DNA of 64,000 nucleotides from Boseongicola sp. H5 (GCA_020622165.1 JACNMN010000004.1:186001-250000); one strand, 5' to 3'. Positions 19,173 through 28,493 are shown, counted from the stretch's first letter. Program-made: numbers and translations. The notes: generated from the letters alone by a model not told the origin.

Positions 19173-19660
19173 GACCAGCGGCTGGCGCTTGCCAGAAGAT
19201 TGGAGACGATCTGATCGGCCAGCGCCGTCATCAGCCGCTCCTGCGCGTCGCGTTCGGCAGCCGCCGTGGCGATGGTCGAGCCTGTGGTGGAATAGGCCGT
19301 GAAGGTTCGCACAGATCCCGCATGAACCTGCACATCCGTTCCCGCCTCCACCACGCGGAACCGGGTTGTGCCGGTCAGATTGATCCGGGTGATATCGTTC
19401 GACCCGGTCACAGCGATGCCGCGCTCCTCCACATCCGTGTCGAGCGTCAGCGCATAGCGGGGGCTGCCGGCGCGGCCAAGGCGATCCTCCAGACGCGCCA
19501 CCAGCAGGAACTCGTTTCGCGTCTCCGGGGGTTCCACAAGTATCTGCCCGCGCAACGCATCGCCCGCGCCGCCCGGCGCATAGACCGGGGAAAACCCGCA
19601 GGCCGCGAGCGGAGCGGCGGCCAGAAGCCCAAGAACGGTGCGGCGGTCAGATAACGACAT
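19169..19660 (-). CDS. lptE: LPS assembly lipoprotein LptE
   Basis: LptE is the outer-membrane lipoprotein that plugs LptD and helps place LPS on the cell surface. The 163-residue protein has a lipoprotein signal with lipobox LAAC (Cys21) followed by GFSPVYA, the typical LptE start. Its N terminus contains a twin arginine (SDRRTVLG). The start at 19660 lies inside the end of leuS, a 14-base overlap, and its end overlaps holA. Confidence 0.9.
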   Translation of the reverse strand: MSLSDRRTVLGLLAAAPLAACGFSPVYAPGGAGDALRGQILVEPPETRNEFLLVARLEDRLGRAGSPRYALTLDTDVEERGIAVTGSNDITRINLTGTTRFRVVEAGTDVQVHAGSVRTFTAYSTTGSTIATAAAERDAQERLMTALADQIVSNLLASASRWS

Positions 19661-22289
19661 TGATGATCCGGCCCGGAACGACGATCAGCTTTTTCGGCGC
19701 CCCGCCATCGAGGGCCTTGATCACAGCGTTGTCCGCCAGCGCCAGCTTTTCAACCTCTTCCTTTGCCAGATCCTTGGGCACCGTGATCTCGGAGCGGCGC
19801 TTGCCGTTGATCTGGATCGGTAGCGTCACGCTGTCATCGACCAGCATCGCCTCGTCGGCGACGGGCCAGGGGGCGTTGGCGATGAGCCCCTCGCCACCCT
19901 GATGGGCCCAGATATCCTCGGCCAGATGGGGGGTCATCGGCGATATGAGCTGTGCCAGCACCATGATTGCCTCGCGCTGCGTGGCATGGGCGGCGTTGGA
20001 TTTCGTCAGCACATTGGTGAACGCGTAAAGCTTGGCGATGGCGGCGTTGAAGCCGAAGCTTTCGATGCCCATCGTCACATCGTGGATGGTACGGTGCATC
20101 GCGCGGCGCAGGTCCTCGTCGCCGTCGCCTGTCGCGTCGGGGTCCATCTTGCCGATCCGGTCACACAATGCCCAGACCCGGCCCAGATGCTTGAAGGCGG
20201 CCTCGGCGCCTGCGGCTGTCCATTCCACATCGCGCTCGGGCGGCGAATCGCTCAGCACGAACCAGCGCGCGGTGTCGGCGCCGTATTGCTCGATGATCGC
20301 GACCGGGTCGACGACGTTGTTCTTGGATTTCGACATCTTGGCAGATGGGACGACCTGCACTTCGGTCCCGTCGGCCTTCAAGAATGCCTTACCGTCGCGA
20401 AGCTCAACCTCCTCCGGATAGTGATAGACGATGCGCCGAACAGGCATGCGCGCTTCCGGATTTTCGCCATCTTTCAAGAGGCCCCAATCAGCGACTTTAT
20501 CGCTACGCTCCTCATAGCTCTGGTAGATCGCGTGGGTCACCATACCTTGCGTGAACAGCGCGTCGAAAGGTTCGATGGCGCTGGCAGGCAGATGGCCGGT
20601 GATCTGCATCGCGCGGGCGAAGAAGCGCGAATAGAGCAGGTGCAGGATCGCATGCTCCACCCCGCCGATATACTGGTCCACATTCATCCAGTAGGCCGCG
20701 TCCTCGGCCGAGGTCGGCGTCTCCGCATGGGGTGCGGTGAAGCGCGCATAATACCACGACGAGTCGACAAAGGTGTCCATCGTGTCCGTTTCGCGCCTTG
20801 CGGGCGCGCCACAGGACGGGCAGGGTGTTGACGCCCATGTGGGGTGGCGATCGAGCGGGTTGCCGGGGATGTCGAAGCTGACGTCTTTCGGCAGCTCGAT
20901 GGGCAGGTTTTCCTTTTTCTCCGGAACCACGCCGCAGGCGTCGCAATGCACCACCGGGATCGGGCAGCCCCAGTAGCGCTGGCGCGACAGGCCCCAGTCG
21001 CGCAGGCGGAACTTCGTCACGCCCTGACCGACGCCGTTTTCCTCGCAAAAGGCGATGGCCGCATCGATGCCTTCGGCGCCCGTCTGGTACTCTTCGCCGG
21101 CGAATCCCTTGATGTAGTGAACCTTTTCCGTCTTGGGCGGAACATAGGCATCACCGCCATCCTCAGGCAGGGTAAACCCCGCCGGATCGCCCGCCGGCGC
21201 ATAGGTGGAGGCTACTTCAAGTCCGTATTTCCGCGCGAAATCGAGATCCCGCTGATCATGGGCCGGGCAGCCGAAGATCGCGCCGGTGCCGTAATCCATC
21301 AGGATGAAATTGGCGATATAGATCGGCAGTTCCCAGGATGTGTCGAACGGATGGCGGCAGGTCAGACCGGTGTCGAAGCCTTTCTTCTCCGCCTTCTCCA
21401 GCGCTTCCTCGGATGTGCCGGTGGCGCGACACTCGGCGCAGAAGGCCGCAACGTCCGGGCGGCTGGTTTCCAGTTCCCGGGCCAGCGGATGATCGGGCGA
21501 GATGCCGATGAAGCTTGCGCCAAGCAGAGTGTCGGGGCGGGTCGTATAGACCTCCACGCGGTCATGACCGCCCACGCCCTCCGTTATCCCGAAGGAGAAT
21601 TGCAGGCCGCGGGACTTGCCGATCCAGTTGGCCTGCATCAGCTTGACCTTTTCCGGCCAGTTGTCGAGCCCGTCCAGCGCCTGCAGCAACTCATCGGCCA
21701 TGTCGGAGATCTTGAAGAACCACTGCGTCAGTTCGCGCCGTTCAACATCCGCGCCCGAGCGCCAGCCCTTGCCGTCGATCACCTGTTCATTGGCCAGCAC
21801 GGTCATGTCCACCGGATCCCAGTTCACCACGGCGTTCTTCCGGTCGATCAGCCCGGCTTCCAGCATGTCGATGAACATCGCCTGCTGATGGCGATAGTAT
21901 TGCGGATGACAGGTCGCGATCTCGCGGCTCCAATCCAGCGAGAACCCCAGGGGTTTCATCTGGGCGCGCATGTCGTCGATATTCCTGAAGGTCCAGTCAG
22001 CCGGATGGATGCCACGGTCCATCGCCGCGTTTTCCGCGGCCAGACCGAAGGCATCCCATCCCATCGGGTGCAGAACGTTATGGCCGGTGGCCAGCTTGTA
22101 GCGCGCGATCACGTCGCCCATCGTGTAGTTGCGCACATGCCCGATATGGATGCGGCCCGACGGGTAGGGGAACATCTCCAGCACGTAATACTTCGGCTTG
22201 TCGCCGTCTCGCGTGGCGCGGAAGGTGCCGGCTTTTTCCCAAGCCTGCTGCCATTTCGGTTCCAGCTTGGAAGGTTGATAGCGGGACAT
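19647..22289 (-). CDS. leuS: Leucyl-tRNA synthetase
   Basis: LeuS charges tRNA-Leu. At 880 residues it has the normal bacterial length. The class I signature HIGH appears as HIGHVRNY near residue 48, the editing (CP1) domain covers about 225-415 with [11 protein letters not shown], the zinc-like insert contains CDACGVVPE, and the KMSKS loop reads AKMSKSKNN near residue 625. A terminator-like hairpin (22316-22343) lies between the DUF3576 gene and leuS, only 27 bases before the leuS start. Confidence 0.96.
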   Translation of the reverse strand: MSRYQPSKLEPKWQQAWEKAGTFRATRDGDKPKYYVLEMFPYPSGRIHIGHVRNYTMGDVIARYKLATGHNVLHPMGWDAFGLAAENAAMDRGIHPADWTFRNIDDMRAQMKPLGFSLDWSREIATCHPQYYRHQQAMFIDMLEAGLIDRKNAVVNWDPVDMTVLANEQVIDGKGWRSGADVERRELTQWFFKISDMADELLQALDGLDNWPEKVKLMQANWIGKSRGLQFSFGITEGVGGHDRVEVYTTRPDTLLGASFIGISPDHPLARELETSRPDVAAFCAECRATGTSEEALEKAEKKGFDTGLTCRHPFDTSWELPIYIANFILMDYGTGAIFGCPAHDQRDLDFARKYGLEVASTYAPAGDPAGFTLPEDGGDAYVPPKTEKVHYIKGFAGEEYQTGAEGIDAAIAFCEENGVGQGVTKFRLRDWGLSRQRYWGCPIPVVHCDACGVVPEKKENLPIELPKDVSFDIPGNPLDRHPTWASTPCPSCGAPARRETDTMDTFVDSSWYYARFTAPHAETPTSAEDAAYWMNVDQYIGGVEHAILHLLYSRFFARAMQITGHLPASAIEPFDALFTQGMVTHAIYQSYEERSDKVADWGLLKDGENPEARMPVRRIVYHYPEEVELRDGKAFLKADGTEVQVVPSAKMSKSKNNVVDPVAIIEQYGADTARWFVLSDSPPERDVEWTAAGAEAAFKHLGRVWALCDRIGKMDPDATGDGDEDLRRAMHRTIHDVTMGIESFGFNAAIAKLYAFTNVLTKSNAAHATQREAIMVLAQLISPMTPHLAEDIWAHQGGEGLIANAPWPVADEAMLVDDSVTLPIQINGKRRSEITVPKDLAKEEVEKLALADNAVIKALDGGAPKKLIVVPGRIINVVI

Positions 22290-22315
22290 CGGTCATTCCT
22301 CAGGGGGTCAAACGC

Positions 22316-22343
22316 AAAAACGCCGGGCAAGGACGGCCCGGCG
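22316..22343 (-). terminator. Intrinsic terminator between the DUF3576 gene and leuS
   Basis: On the minus strand CGCCGGGC pairs with GCCCGGCG (plus-strand positions 22336-22343 and 22321-22328) around a seven-base loop, followed by TTTTT (plus-strand A run at 22316-22320). It ends 27 bases before the leuS ATG, leaving little room for a separate leuS promoter. Confidence 0.8.
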
Positions 22344-22372
22344 GTGTGTTTAGGCGGAGCTTAGAGCAGGGT

Positions 22373-22882
22373 CTAGAGGTCCGCGTCGCGAATCCGTAGC
22401 TGGCGTGCGCGGGTCAGGATCGCATCCTCGATCTGGCGCGCGGTTTCGCGGCTGACCGGGCCACCCCGGCTCCGCAGCGCAACCCGCAGGCTGCGCGCGT
22501 CCAGCGCCGGGTCCTGCACATAGACCGTCGCCTGATAGGCGCGGCCGGAGCCCGGTGGTGTGCCATAACCGAAGACGATCACGCCGGAAAACGGATCGGC
22601 CGCCTCGATCGGCATGAAATCGAGGATCTCAAGGGAGGCGTTCCAGAGATAGCGGTTGACCTCGACGGTGACATTGGGGTCGGCCTGATTCTGGAAAAGA
22701 TCGGCAAATGTTCGGCGGTTCGGGTCCTCGAGAGCGCCAGCATCAATCAATTGTTGTCTGGTTTCGGGACTCATCTCATTGTTCAGCGCATCTCCGAACC
22801 GACCGCAGGCCACAACTGCGGTCATCAGGAGCATAACGGCGCCAATTCTTGCAACACGTCTTGCAACACGGGAAAATTTCAT
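22373..22882 (-). CDS. DUF3576 lipoprotein
   Basis: A 169-residue protein with a lipoprotein-type signal (MKFSRVARRV, hydrophobic stretch, then VVACG with the lipidated Cys near residue 26). The mature part contains NRYLWNASLEILDFMPIEAAD and VIVFGYGTPPGSGRAY, matching DUF3576, a family found next to leuS in Rhodobacterales and Rhizobiales. No function is established to my knowledge; the location suggests the outer membrane or periplasm. I chose ATG 22882, which begins the signal peptide and follows a GGGG ribosome site, over ATG 22912. Confidence 0.78.
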   Translation of the reverse strand: MKFSRVARRVARIGAVMLLMTAVVACGRFGDALNNEMSPETRQQLIDAGALEDPNRRTFADLFQNQADPNVTVEVNRYLWNASLEILDFMPIEAADPFSGVIVFGYGTPPGSGRAYQATVYVQDPALDARSLRVALRSRGGPVSRETARQIEDAILTRARQLRIRDADL

Positions 22883-22989
22883 GCCGGGCTGCCCCTTCTT
22901 CGCTCGAACCATCAGCGCCTTGGTATCTTAGGCCTGTTTGCGCGGCAAGGGTCTTGGCCCGCCGGATGTGACCATGACTGTGGCAAGTC

Positions 22990-23102
22990 TGCACCAGACC
23001 GGTGCAAGATGGCGCCATGCCTTTGGCCTTTCTTGCAATTCAGGGGCCGAAGAGAGAGAGAAAGGCATACTCAATTCGGAATTCCCCGTGTTGAGGTGCA
23101 CC
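22990..23102. promoter_or_regulatory. Repeated GGTGCA/TGCACC half-sites upstream of the porin
   Basis: TGCACC (22990-22995) and GGTGCA (23001-23006) form an inverted repeat with a five-base spacer, and the palindrome GGTGCACC recurs at 23095-23102. All lie in the 246-base gap between the divergent DUF3576 and porin genes. They could be operator half-sites for the porin, but no known regulator is recognised. Confidence 0.35.
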
Positions 23103-23128
23103 TTCTTTAAGAATACGAGGGAAAAACC

Positions 23129-24241
23129 ATGAAAAAGGTTCTCTTCGCTACCACGGCACTGGTTGCCACGGCAGGCGTAGCAGCCGCTGATGTGACTCTG
23201 TCCGGCTCCGCCGAAATGGGTATCTTCAGCGCAGATTCGATCGATGATTCTGCCACTGGTACGCCGGGCGCGCAGATCGACGGTGAGACCCAGTTCTTCA
23301 CCGACATTGACGTAACTTTCACCATGTCCGGTACCACTGACAACGGCCTGACTTTCGGCGCGACGGTTGACCTGGACGAATCCGACGATGATGGCGGCGA
23401 CACCGGTTCCGGTGCTTTCTCTCCGGAAGATGATGGCGGCGTGACCATTTTTATCGCTGGTAACTTCGGTACGCTCACCATGGGTGATACCGACGGCGCT
23501 CTGGACTGGGCTCTGACCGAAGCTTGGGTTGGCAATGCCGGTTCTCTCGCAGATGACGAAACCACGCACGCAGGTGCCCTTGGCTCCTATGCTGACGGTG
23601 CTTATGATGGTCAGATCTTGCGTTACGAGTATACCTTCGATGATTTCGGTTTCGCAATCTCGACCGAGATTGATGATGACGGTGCTCAGGATCCTGGCTA
23701 TGCAATCGGCTTCCGCTATGGCTTCGACTTCGGTGGCGGTAGCTTGGATCTTGGCTTGGGTTATCAGGTTGCAAACCCAAATAGTGCTTTCACTCCCGGA
23801 GAACTGGATGGCACTTTAGTTGACCTTTTCCTCGGCGGTGACGGTATCGACGACGATACCCTTGGAGACGGCTTCGAAAATGTTGGCGTGGCTAATCCCG
23901 GTGACGAGATTACCGTTCTTGGCCTGAGTGCTGCTGCGACGTTTGACAATGGTCTGTCTGCTGGTCTGCAGTACAGCCAGTGGGACTTCGCTGGAAATGA
24001 CGTCGACCACATTGGTGTTGGCGCGGGCTATACGTTCGATGCGTTCACCGTGTCGGCGAACTATGGCGTCTACCAACTCGATGGTGGCCCCGATATCTCC
24101 GGTTACGGTCTTGCGGCTGCCTATGACTTGGGTGGCGGTGCATCCGTTCACCTGGGCTATGGTGTGTCCGACTACAGTGATATCGCTGGCGCGCCTGACT
24201 CCGTGGAGAGCTTCTCGCTCGGCGTTGCAATGTCCTTCTAA
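23129..24241 (+). CDS. Outer-membrane porin
   Basis: A 370-residue beta-barrel porin of the Rhodobacter type, with a Sec signal peptide cleaved near VAAADV (residue 20) and a C-terminal Phe (GVAMSF), the outer-membrane sorting signal. The mature chain alternates aromatic and small residues, is rich in Gly and Asp, and contains typical porin strands such as LGLGYQVAN. Compared with neighbours it has clearly lower GC and uses T-ending codons (GGT, GCT), the pattern of a very highly expressed gene. An ACGAGGG ribosome site precedes the start, and a strong terminator follows. Confidence 0.92.
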   Translation: MKKVLFATTALVATAGVAAADVTLSGSAEMGIFSADSIDDSATGTPGAQIDGETQFFTDIDVTFTMSGTTDNGLTFGATVDLDESDDDGGDTGSGAFSPEDDGGVTIFIAGNFGTLTMGDTDGALDWALTEAWVGNAGSLADDETTHAGALGSYADGAYDGQILRYEYTFDDFGFAISTEIDDDGAQDPGYAIGFRYGFDFGGGSLDLGLGYQVANPNSAFTPGELDGTLVDLFLGGDGIDDDTLGDGFENVGVANPGDEITVLGLSAAATFDNGLSAGLQYSQWDFAGNDVDHIGVGAGYTFDAFTVSANYGVYQLDGGPDISGYGLAAAYDLGGGASVHLGYGVSDYSDIAGAPDSVESFSLGVAMSF

Positions 24242-24266
24242 TCCTCACGGATTATTTGGTAAGGAG

Positions 24267-24293
24267 AGAGCGGGCCCCGGGCCCGCTCTTTTC
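24267..24293 (+). terminator. Intrinsic terminator after the porin
   Basis: AGAGCGGGCC (24267-24276) pairs perfectly with GGCCCGCTCT (24280-24289) around a three-base loop, running into TTTT. It lies 25 bases after the porin stop. Confidence 0.9.
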
Positions 24294-24310
24294 TGTTTCA
24301 GAGGTGGCCG

Positions 24311-24970
24311 ATGGCGTTATCTGACATTACGGCTTCCATAGCCAAGGCAGAAGCCGCCGCGGATCGCCGGGCCGGGTCGGTCAAGCTGATCGCGGTCTCC
24401 AAGGTTCAGTCGGAAGACCGGGTGGCGGCGGTGCTTGATCAGGGTCATCGGCTCTTTGGCGAGAACCGGGTGCAGGAGGCCGCTGGCAGATGGCCCGCCT
24501 TTCAGGAGCGCTACGAGGACATCTCGCTGCATCTGATCGGGCCGTTGCAAAGCAACAAGGCCCGCCAGGCGGTCGAGATGTTTGATGCGATCCATACGCT
24601 GGACCGGATCAAGCTGGCCCGCCGCTTTGCCGATCTGGCGCAGGAGCGCGGCGCCTGCCCGGAATTGCTGATCCAGGTGAACACAGGCGAGGAGCCGCAG
24701 AAAGCGGGGATCCTGCCCGCCGAAACCGATGCCTTCGTCGCAGAGGCGCGCGCGATGGATCTGCCGGTGACCGGGCTTATGTGTATCCCGCCCGTGGAGG
24801 AGGAGGCGAGCCTTCATTTCGCGCTTCTGGCGAAACTCGCCGCGCGCAACGATCTGCGCGAACTCAGCATGGGGATGAGCGCGGATTTCGAAAAGGCAAT
24901 CGCCTTCGGGGCGACCTATGTGCGCGTCGGATCGGCGATCTTCGGAGAGCGGCCGGCCCAGCAGGCCTGA
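24311..24970 (+). CDS. PLP homeostasis protein (YggS/PLPBP family)
   Basis: YggS binds pyridoxal 5'-phosphate without a known reaction and keeps PLP and amino-acid pools balanced. The 219-residue protein has the PLP lysine in LIAVSKVQS near residue 31, FGENRVQEA, LHLIGPLQSNKA and the phosphate-binding SMGMSADFEKAI and VRVGSAIFG at the C terminus. Length is normal for the family. Confidence 0.93.
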   Translation: MALSDITASIAKAEAAADRRAGSVKLIAVSKVQSEDRVAAVLDQGHRLFGENRVQEAAGRWPAFQERYEDISLHLIGPLQSNKARQAVEMFDAIHTLDRIKLARRFADLAQERGACPELLIQVNTGEEPQKAGILPAETDAFVAEARAMDLPVTGLMCIPPVEEEASLHFALLAKLAARNDLRELSMGMSADFEKAIAFGATYVRVGSAIFGERPAQQA

Positions 24971-25062
24971 TCTGCGCCGAAGACCTGGAGACCTGCCAAA
25001 AATCACGTCAACATGCAGCCGGCTCCGCCGCGCGTCCGTGGCTGGTTCAACCTCCCGGTGAC

Positions 25063-25566
25063 CTAAGCGAGTGGCGGCACGATGACGCGGCTGCGATGCG
25101 TGATCCGTGGCGCAATCCAGTGCAGATCGCCGCGATCGAAGGCGATGCATCCCTCGGTCGGATATCCGGGTCGCCGCCATTGATGCAGGAATATCGCTGA
25201 ACCCTGCCCCCGCACCGCACGAGGCCAGTTCCAGTCCGTCAGCAGGATCAGATCATAAAGCGGATCGGCCCGGCAAAGCCGTTCGTGACTGGCCGGATAA
25301 GGTGCGCGGACCATCAGGTTGTAATCCTCATCCTCCGGATCGTCGGACCACAGATCGCGGGGCCCCACAGGTACGGCCCAGTCGCAGGGCCTAGCAAGAC
25401 GGTCCGGGCGATACAGGCAGCCGATGATCCGATGGATACCCACCGGCGTCGCGCCATCGCCTTCGCGTTTGCGGACGCTCAGGCCGCCACGCCCGATCGT
25501 ACAGGGAAACATCCGGCCCATGAAGCGCAGCCCGCGCGGGGTCAGAACCAGATCGGCAGGTGTCAA
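25063..25566 (-). CDS. L,D-transpeptidase (YkuD) domain protein without signal peptide
   Basis: A 167-residue protein with the YkuD active-site motif: His128 in IFLHQW and the catalytic Cys140 in YPTEGCIAF. YkuD enzymes cross-link peptidoglycan or attach lipoproteins to it from the periplasm, yet this protein starts directly with the fold ([15 protein letters not shown]) and has no visible export signal. It overlaps ribA by four bases (ATGA), an unexpected partner. Its substrate is therefore uncertain. Confidence 0.82.
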   Translation of the reverse strand: MTPADLVLTPRGLRFMGRMFPCTIGRGGLSVRKREGDGATPVGIHRIIGCLYRPDRLARPCDWAVPVGPRDLWSDDPEDEDYNLMVRAPYPASHERLCRADPLYDLILLTDWNWPRAVRGQGSAIFLHQWRRPGYPTEGCIAFDRGDLHWIAPRITHRSRVIVPPLA

Positions 25567-26657
25567 AGCAGATGCCCCGACTTCTCGGCTTTTGTGGCCA
25601 GATAATGAGCGTTGTGGCGGTTGGTGCCGGTCACAAGCGGGACGCGCTCGGTCACTGCAACGCCCATCTGGCCCATGATCTCCACCTTGCGCGGATTGTT
25701 CGTCATCAGGCGAACGGCGCCAAAGCCCATGGTCTTGATCAACCCGGCCCCTAGGCGAAAATCCCTCTCGTCATCCTCGAACCCAAGCCGGTGGTTGGCT
25801 TCGACCGTATCGAACCCCTGATCCTGAAGGGAATAGGCGCGCATCTTGTTGGCCAGACCGATCCCGCGCCCCTCCTGATTGAGGTAGAGCAGAAGCCCCG
25901 CGCCTTCGGAGGCCATTGCCGCCAGCGCGGTCTGCAATTGCGGCCCGCAATCGCATTTCAGGGATCCAAGCACATCGCCCGTGAAACAGGCGGAATGGAT
26001 GCGTGCAAGCACGGGCTTGGCCCGGTCGGGCCGCCCGATTTCGATTGCGTAATGCTCGATCCCGCCATTGTCGGGGCGAAAGATATGCAACCGCCCCGCC
26101 TCGGCCGCTTCCAGCGGCAGGCGCGCGGCGGCGACCGGATGCAGGGGGTGATGCGCGGCAAGATCTTCGCCCGCGCTGTCGGCCCAAAGAAGCGTAAGGC
26201 CGTGGTTTTCGGCAATGGCGCGGGCATCGGGCACCGTCACGATGACCGCGGCGGGCAGCAACTGCGCCGATTTCATCAGTAGCAGCGCCAGACGGTGCAA
26301 GCCCGCGGTTCCGTCGCGCAGGCTCAGCAACGGACCCTTCATCGGCGCGCGCAGGTCATCCGCCGGGTCGGCGATGGCCTGGACCCAATCCGCGCGGGCC
26401 TCCGCCGGTAGCCGCAGCCGCGCCAGATCGCCATCATAGGTCCGCGCCTTCAGCGTCTCCGCACGCCACGCGGTGATGGCAACCGTCACCTCCGCCGACA
26501 GGACCCGCAGATCGTCAAGCCGGTCGTCGCCTATCCGCTCAGCGGCCAAGGCGACGATCCCGCCGCCCGACGCATCGCCGACGACCACGGGCAGGCCCAC
26601 GCGCAGATCGGCGCGGGCGCGGGCCATCAACTCGGCTGGGGTGGGGATCAGGCTCAT
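25563..26657 (-). CDS. ribA: GTP cyclohydrolase II with N-terminal extension
   Basis: RibA opens GTP to start riboflavin synthesis. The catalytic domain occupies about residues 185-364: zinc ligands Cys224, Cys235 and Cys237, the NQEGRGIGL loop, [11 protein letters not shown] and [10 protein letters not shown]. The first 180 residues do not belong to GTP cyclohydrolase II; they resemble a degenerate 3,4-dihydroxybutanone-phosphate synthase (RibB) half of the RibBA fusion, but I see no intact RibB active site. This long form is common in Rhodobacterales. The gene is divergent from cenR. Confidence 0.92.
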   Translation of the reverse strand: MSLIPTPAELMARARADLRVGLPVVVGDASGGGIVALAAERIGDDRLDDLRVLSAEVTVAITAWRAETLKARTYDGDLARLRLPAEARADWVQAIADPADDLRAPMKGPLLSLRDGTAGLHRLALLLMKSAQLLPAAVIVTVPDARAIAENHGLTLLWADSAGEDLAAHHPLHPVAAARLPLEAAEAGRLHIFRPDNGGIEHYAIEIGRPDRAKPVLARIHSACFTGDVLGSLKCDCGPQLQTALAAMASEGAGLLLYLNQEGRGIGLANKMRAYSLQDQGFDTVEANHRLGFEDDERDFRLGAGLIKTMGFGAVRLMTNNPRKVEIMGQMGVAVTERVPLVTGTNRHNAHYLATKAEKSGHLL

Positions 26658-26826
26658 TCTTTCTCACATAAGCGCGGGATGTTCCGTTCCATACCCTTTG
26701 CTGTCGCAATTTGAAACATTCGCTCCCACCCTGACACGGCTGCGTGAGGTTCTTTTCGACCGTCTTGCCAAGTTGACGCAAGGCGCGCATGTCGGTGAGC
26801 AGAAACAGGAAAACGAGGTAGACACC

Positions 26827-27513
26827 ATGGCCACACTGCGAAAGATCCTGCTGGTCGATGATGACGAGGACCTGCGCGAGGCGCTGTCCGAACAACTTGT
26901 GATGACCGAGGAATTCGACGTCTTCGAAGCCGGGAATGGCGCGGGCGCGATGGAGCGGGCAAAAGAGGCGATCTACGATCTCGTGATCCTCGATGTGGGC
27001 CTGCCCGATACCGATGGCCGCGAACTCTGCCGCCTGTTGCGCAAGCAGGGTGTCAAATGCCCGATCCTGATGTTGACGGGCCATGACAGCGATGCCGACA
27101 CGATCCTCGGTCTGGATGCGGGGGCCAACGACTATGTGACCAAGCCGTTCAAGTTTCCCGTGCTTCTGGCCAGGATTCGCGCGCAGCTGCGCCAGCATGA
27201 GCAATCCGAAGACGCTGTTTTTCAGCTTGGGCCCTACACGTTCAAACCGGCGATGAAGCTTCTGGAGACCGAGGACAACAAGAAGATCAGGCTGACGGAG
27301 AAAGAGACGAATATCCTGAAATTCCTCTATCGCGCGCAGGATGGTGTCGTTGCTCGGGATATTCTTCTACACGAAGTCTGGGGATACAATGCGGGCGTCA
27401 CCACCCACACGCTTGAGACGCATATCTATCGCCTGCGCCAGAAGATCGAGCCCGATCCGTCCAACGCGCGCCTTCTGGTTACCGAAAGCGGTGGATACCG
27501 GCTGGTTGCGTGA
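26827..27513 (+). CDS. OmpR-family response regulator, CenR-like
   Basis: A two-domain response regulator of 228 residues. The receiver domain (about 5-118) has Asp11-13, phospho-acceptor Asp56 in LVILDVGLPD, and the VTKPFKF lysine near 106. The winged-helix DNA-binding domain (about 130-228) ends with THTLETHIYRLRQKIEPD and GYRLVA. The sequence strongly resembles CenR, the envelope regulator that is essential in Rhodobacter and Caulobacter; I recall this from memory, so the name is left open. No histidine kinase is adjacent. The frame is open upstream to 26473 but overlaps ribA; ATG 26827 is the start. Confidence 0.88.
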   Translation: MATLRKILLVDDDEDLREALSEQLVMTEEFDVFEAGNGAGAMERAKEAIYDLVILDVGLPDTDGRELCRLLRKQGVKCPILMLTGHDSDADTILGLDAGANDYVTKPFKFPVLLARIRAQLRQHEQSEDAVFQLGPYTFKPAMKLLETEDNKKIRLTEKETNILKFLYRAQDGVVARDILLHEVWGYNAGVTTHTLETHIYRLRQKIEPDPSNARLLVTESGGYRLVA

Positions 27514-27529
27514 CGCGCGCATTGCGGGA

Positions 27530-27543
27530 TTGATTGAGATCAA
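27530..27543. promoter_or_regulatory. Perfect FNR/FnrL box
   Basis: TTGAT-TGAG-ATCAA matches the FNR consensus TTGAT-N4-ATCAA without mismatch. It lies 17 bases downstream of the cenR stop and about 160 bases upstream of the exonuclease III gene. A TACTCT hexamer at 27565-27570 sits at -10 distance for a class II FNR promoter whose start would be about 27577. Confidence 0.65.
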
Positions 27544-27576
27544 GGCGCAACCATGAGTTGCGAATACTCTTTACCC

Positions 27577-27625
27577 ACTACCTCCCTGTTGGACTGGCCC
27601 GAACCTCGCGGTTCGGGCCTTTTTT
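27577..27625 (+). ncRNA. Candidate short FNR-controlled RNA ending at an intrinsic terminator
   Basis: If the FNR box at 27530-27543 drives transcription from about 27577, the product would be only about 49 nucleotides: a single-stranded lead containing CCTCCC (resembling an anti-Shine-Dalgarno), then the strong terminator hairpin. Just upstream, CGCAAC/GTTGCG (27546-27551 and 27557-27562) forms a further hairpin that would be included if transcription starts earlier or if the RNA is processed from the cenR mRNA. No protein is encoded here. The alternative is simply the cenR 3' end. Confidence 0.35.
27596..27625 (+). terminator. Intrinsic terminator downstream of cenR
   Basis: GGCCCGAACC (27596-27605) pairs perfectly with GGTTCGGGCC (27610-27619) around the tetraloop TCGC, followed by six T residues. 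It ends the cenR transcript and possibly a short RNA started near 27577. Confidence 0.93.
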
Positions 27626-27704
27626 GCGCGCATGTCAGCAATCGGTTTGCAAGCCGTGGGCTTGCAGCCTAGACCAAGGGCCTAGCCAGACGGAGCATGC
27701 GCCG

Positions 27705-28493
27705 ATGTCCTTTTCCCTTGCCACATGGAATATCAACTCGGTCCGGCTGCGTGCGGATCTTGTGACGAAGCTTCTTCGCGAGGAAGCGCCGGATGTGCTG
27801 TGCCTTCAGGAATGCAAATCGCCGGTCGACAAGATCCCGGTCGAGCTGTTCGCCGCGGCGGGCTATCGCCATATCGTGGCCCGTGGCCAGAAGGGCTATA
27901 ACGGTGTGGCCATCTTGTCGAAACTGCCGGTCGAAGACGTGGGCCATCGCGATTTCGTTGCCCGGGGCGATGCGCGCCATGTGGCGGCCAAGCTGGAAAA
28001 CGGCGTTACCATTCACAACTTCTACGTCCCCGCCGGTGGTGATCTCCCGGACCGGGAGGTGAACGAGAAATTCGGCCACAAGCTCGATTTTCTGACGGAG
28101 ATGCGGGATTGGTTTCACGGGGAAACCCCCGCGAAAAGCATTCTGGTCGGCGATCTGAACATCGCGCCGCGTGAAGACGATGTCTGGTCCCACAAGCAAT
28201 TGCTGAAAGTGGTGAGCCATACACCGATCGAGGTCGACCATCTTGCGCAGGTGCAAGACAGCGCCGGTTGGGTCGACGTGACGCGCAAGGATATCCCGGA
28301 AGGGCAGCTCTATTCCTGGTGGTCCTACCGGGCACGGGACTGGGATGCAGCGGACAAGGGCCGCAGGCTCGATCATGTCTGGGCCACGCCGGATATCGCC
28401 AACGCGGCCCACGGCTCGCGCGTGTTGCGTGATGCGCGGGGGTGGGAAAAACCGTCCGACCATGCACCGGTATTCGCCACATTCGATCTGTGA
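27705..28493 (+). CDS. xth: Exodeoxyribonuclease III
   Basis: Exonuclease III is the main AP endonuclease and 3' phosphatase of base excision repair. The 262-residue protein has ATWNINSVRLR at the N terminus, LQECK (metal-binding Glu34 region), GYNGVAIL, GDLNIAP, and near the end LDHVWATP and PSDHAPVF, the catalytic His-Asp set. The frame is open upstream, but ATG 27705 begins the conserved fold. It is transcribed together with no close upstream gene; an FNR box and a terminator separate it from cenR. Confidence 0.95.
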   Translation: MSFSLATWNINSVRLRADLVTKLLREEAPDVLCLQECKSPVDKIPVELFAAAGYRHIVARGQKGYNGVAILSKLPVEDVGHRDFVARGDARHVAAKLENGVTIHNFYVPAGGDLPDREVNEKFGHKLDFLTEMRDWFHGETPAKSILVGDLNIAPREDDVWSHKQLLKVVSHTPIEVDHLAQVQDSAGWVDVTRKDIPEGQLYSWWSYRARDWDAADKGRRLDHVWATPDIANAAHGSRVLRDARGWEKPSDHAPVFATFDL

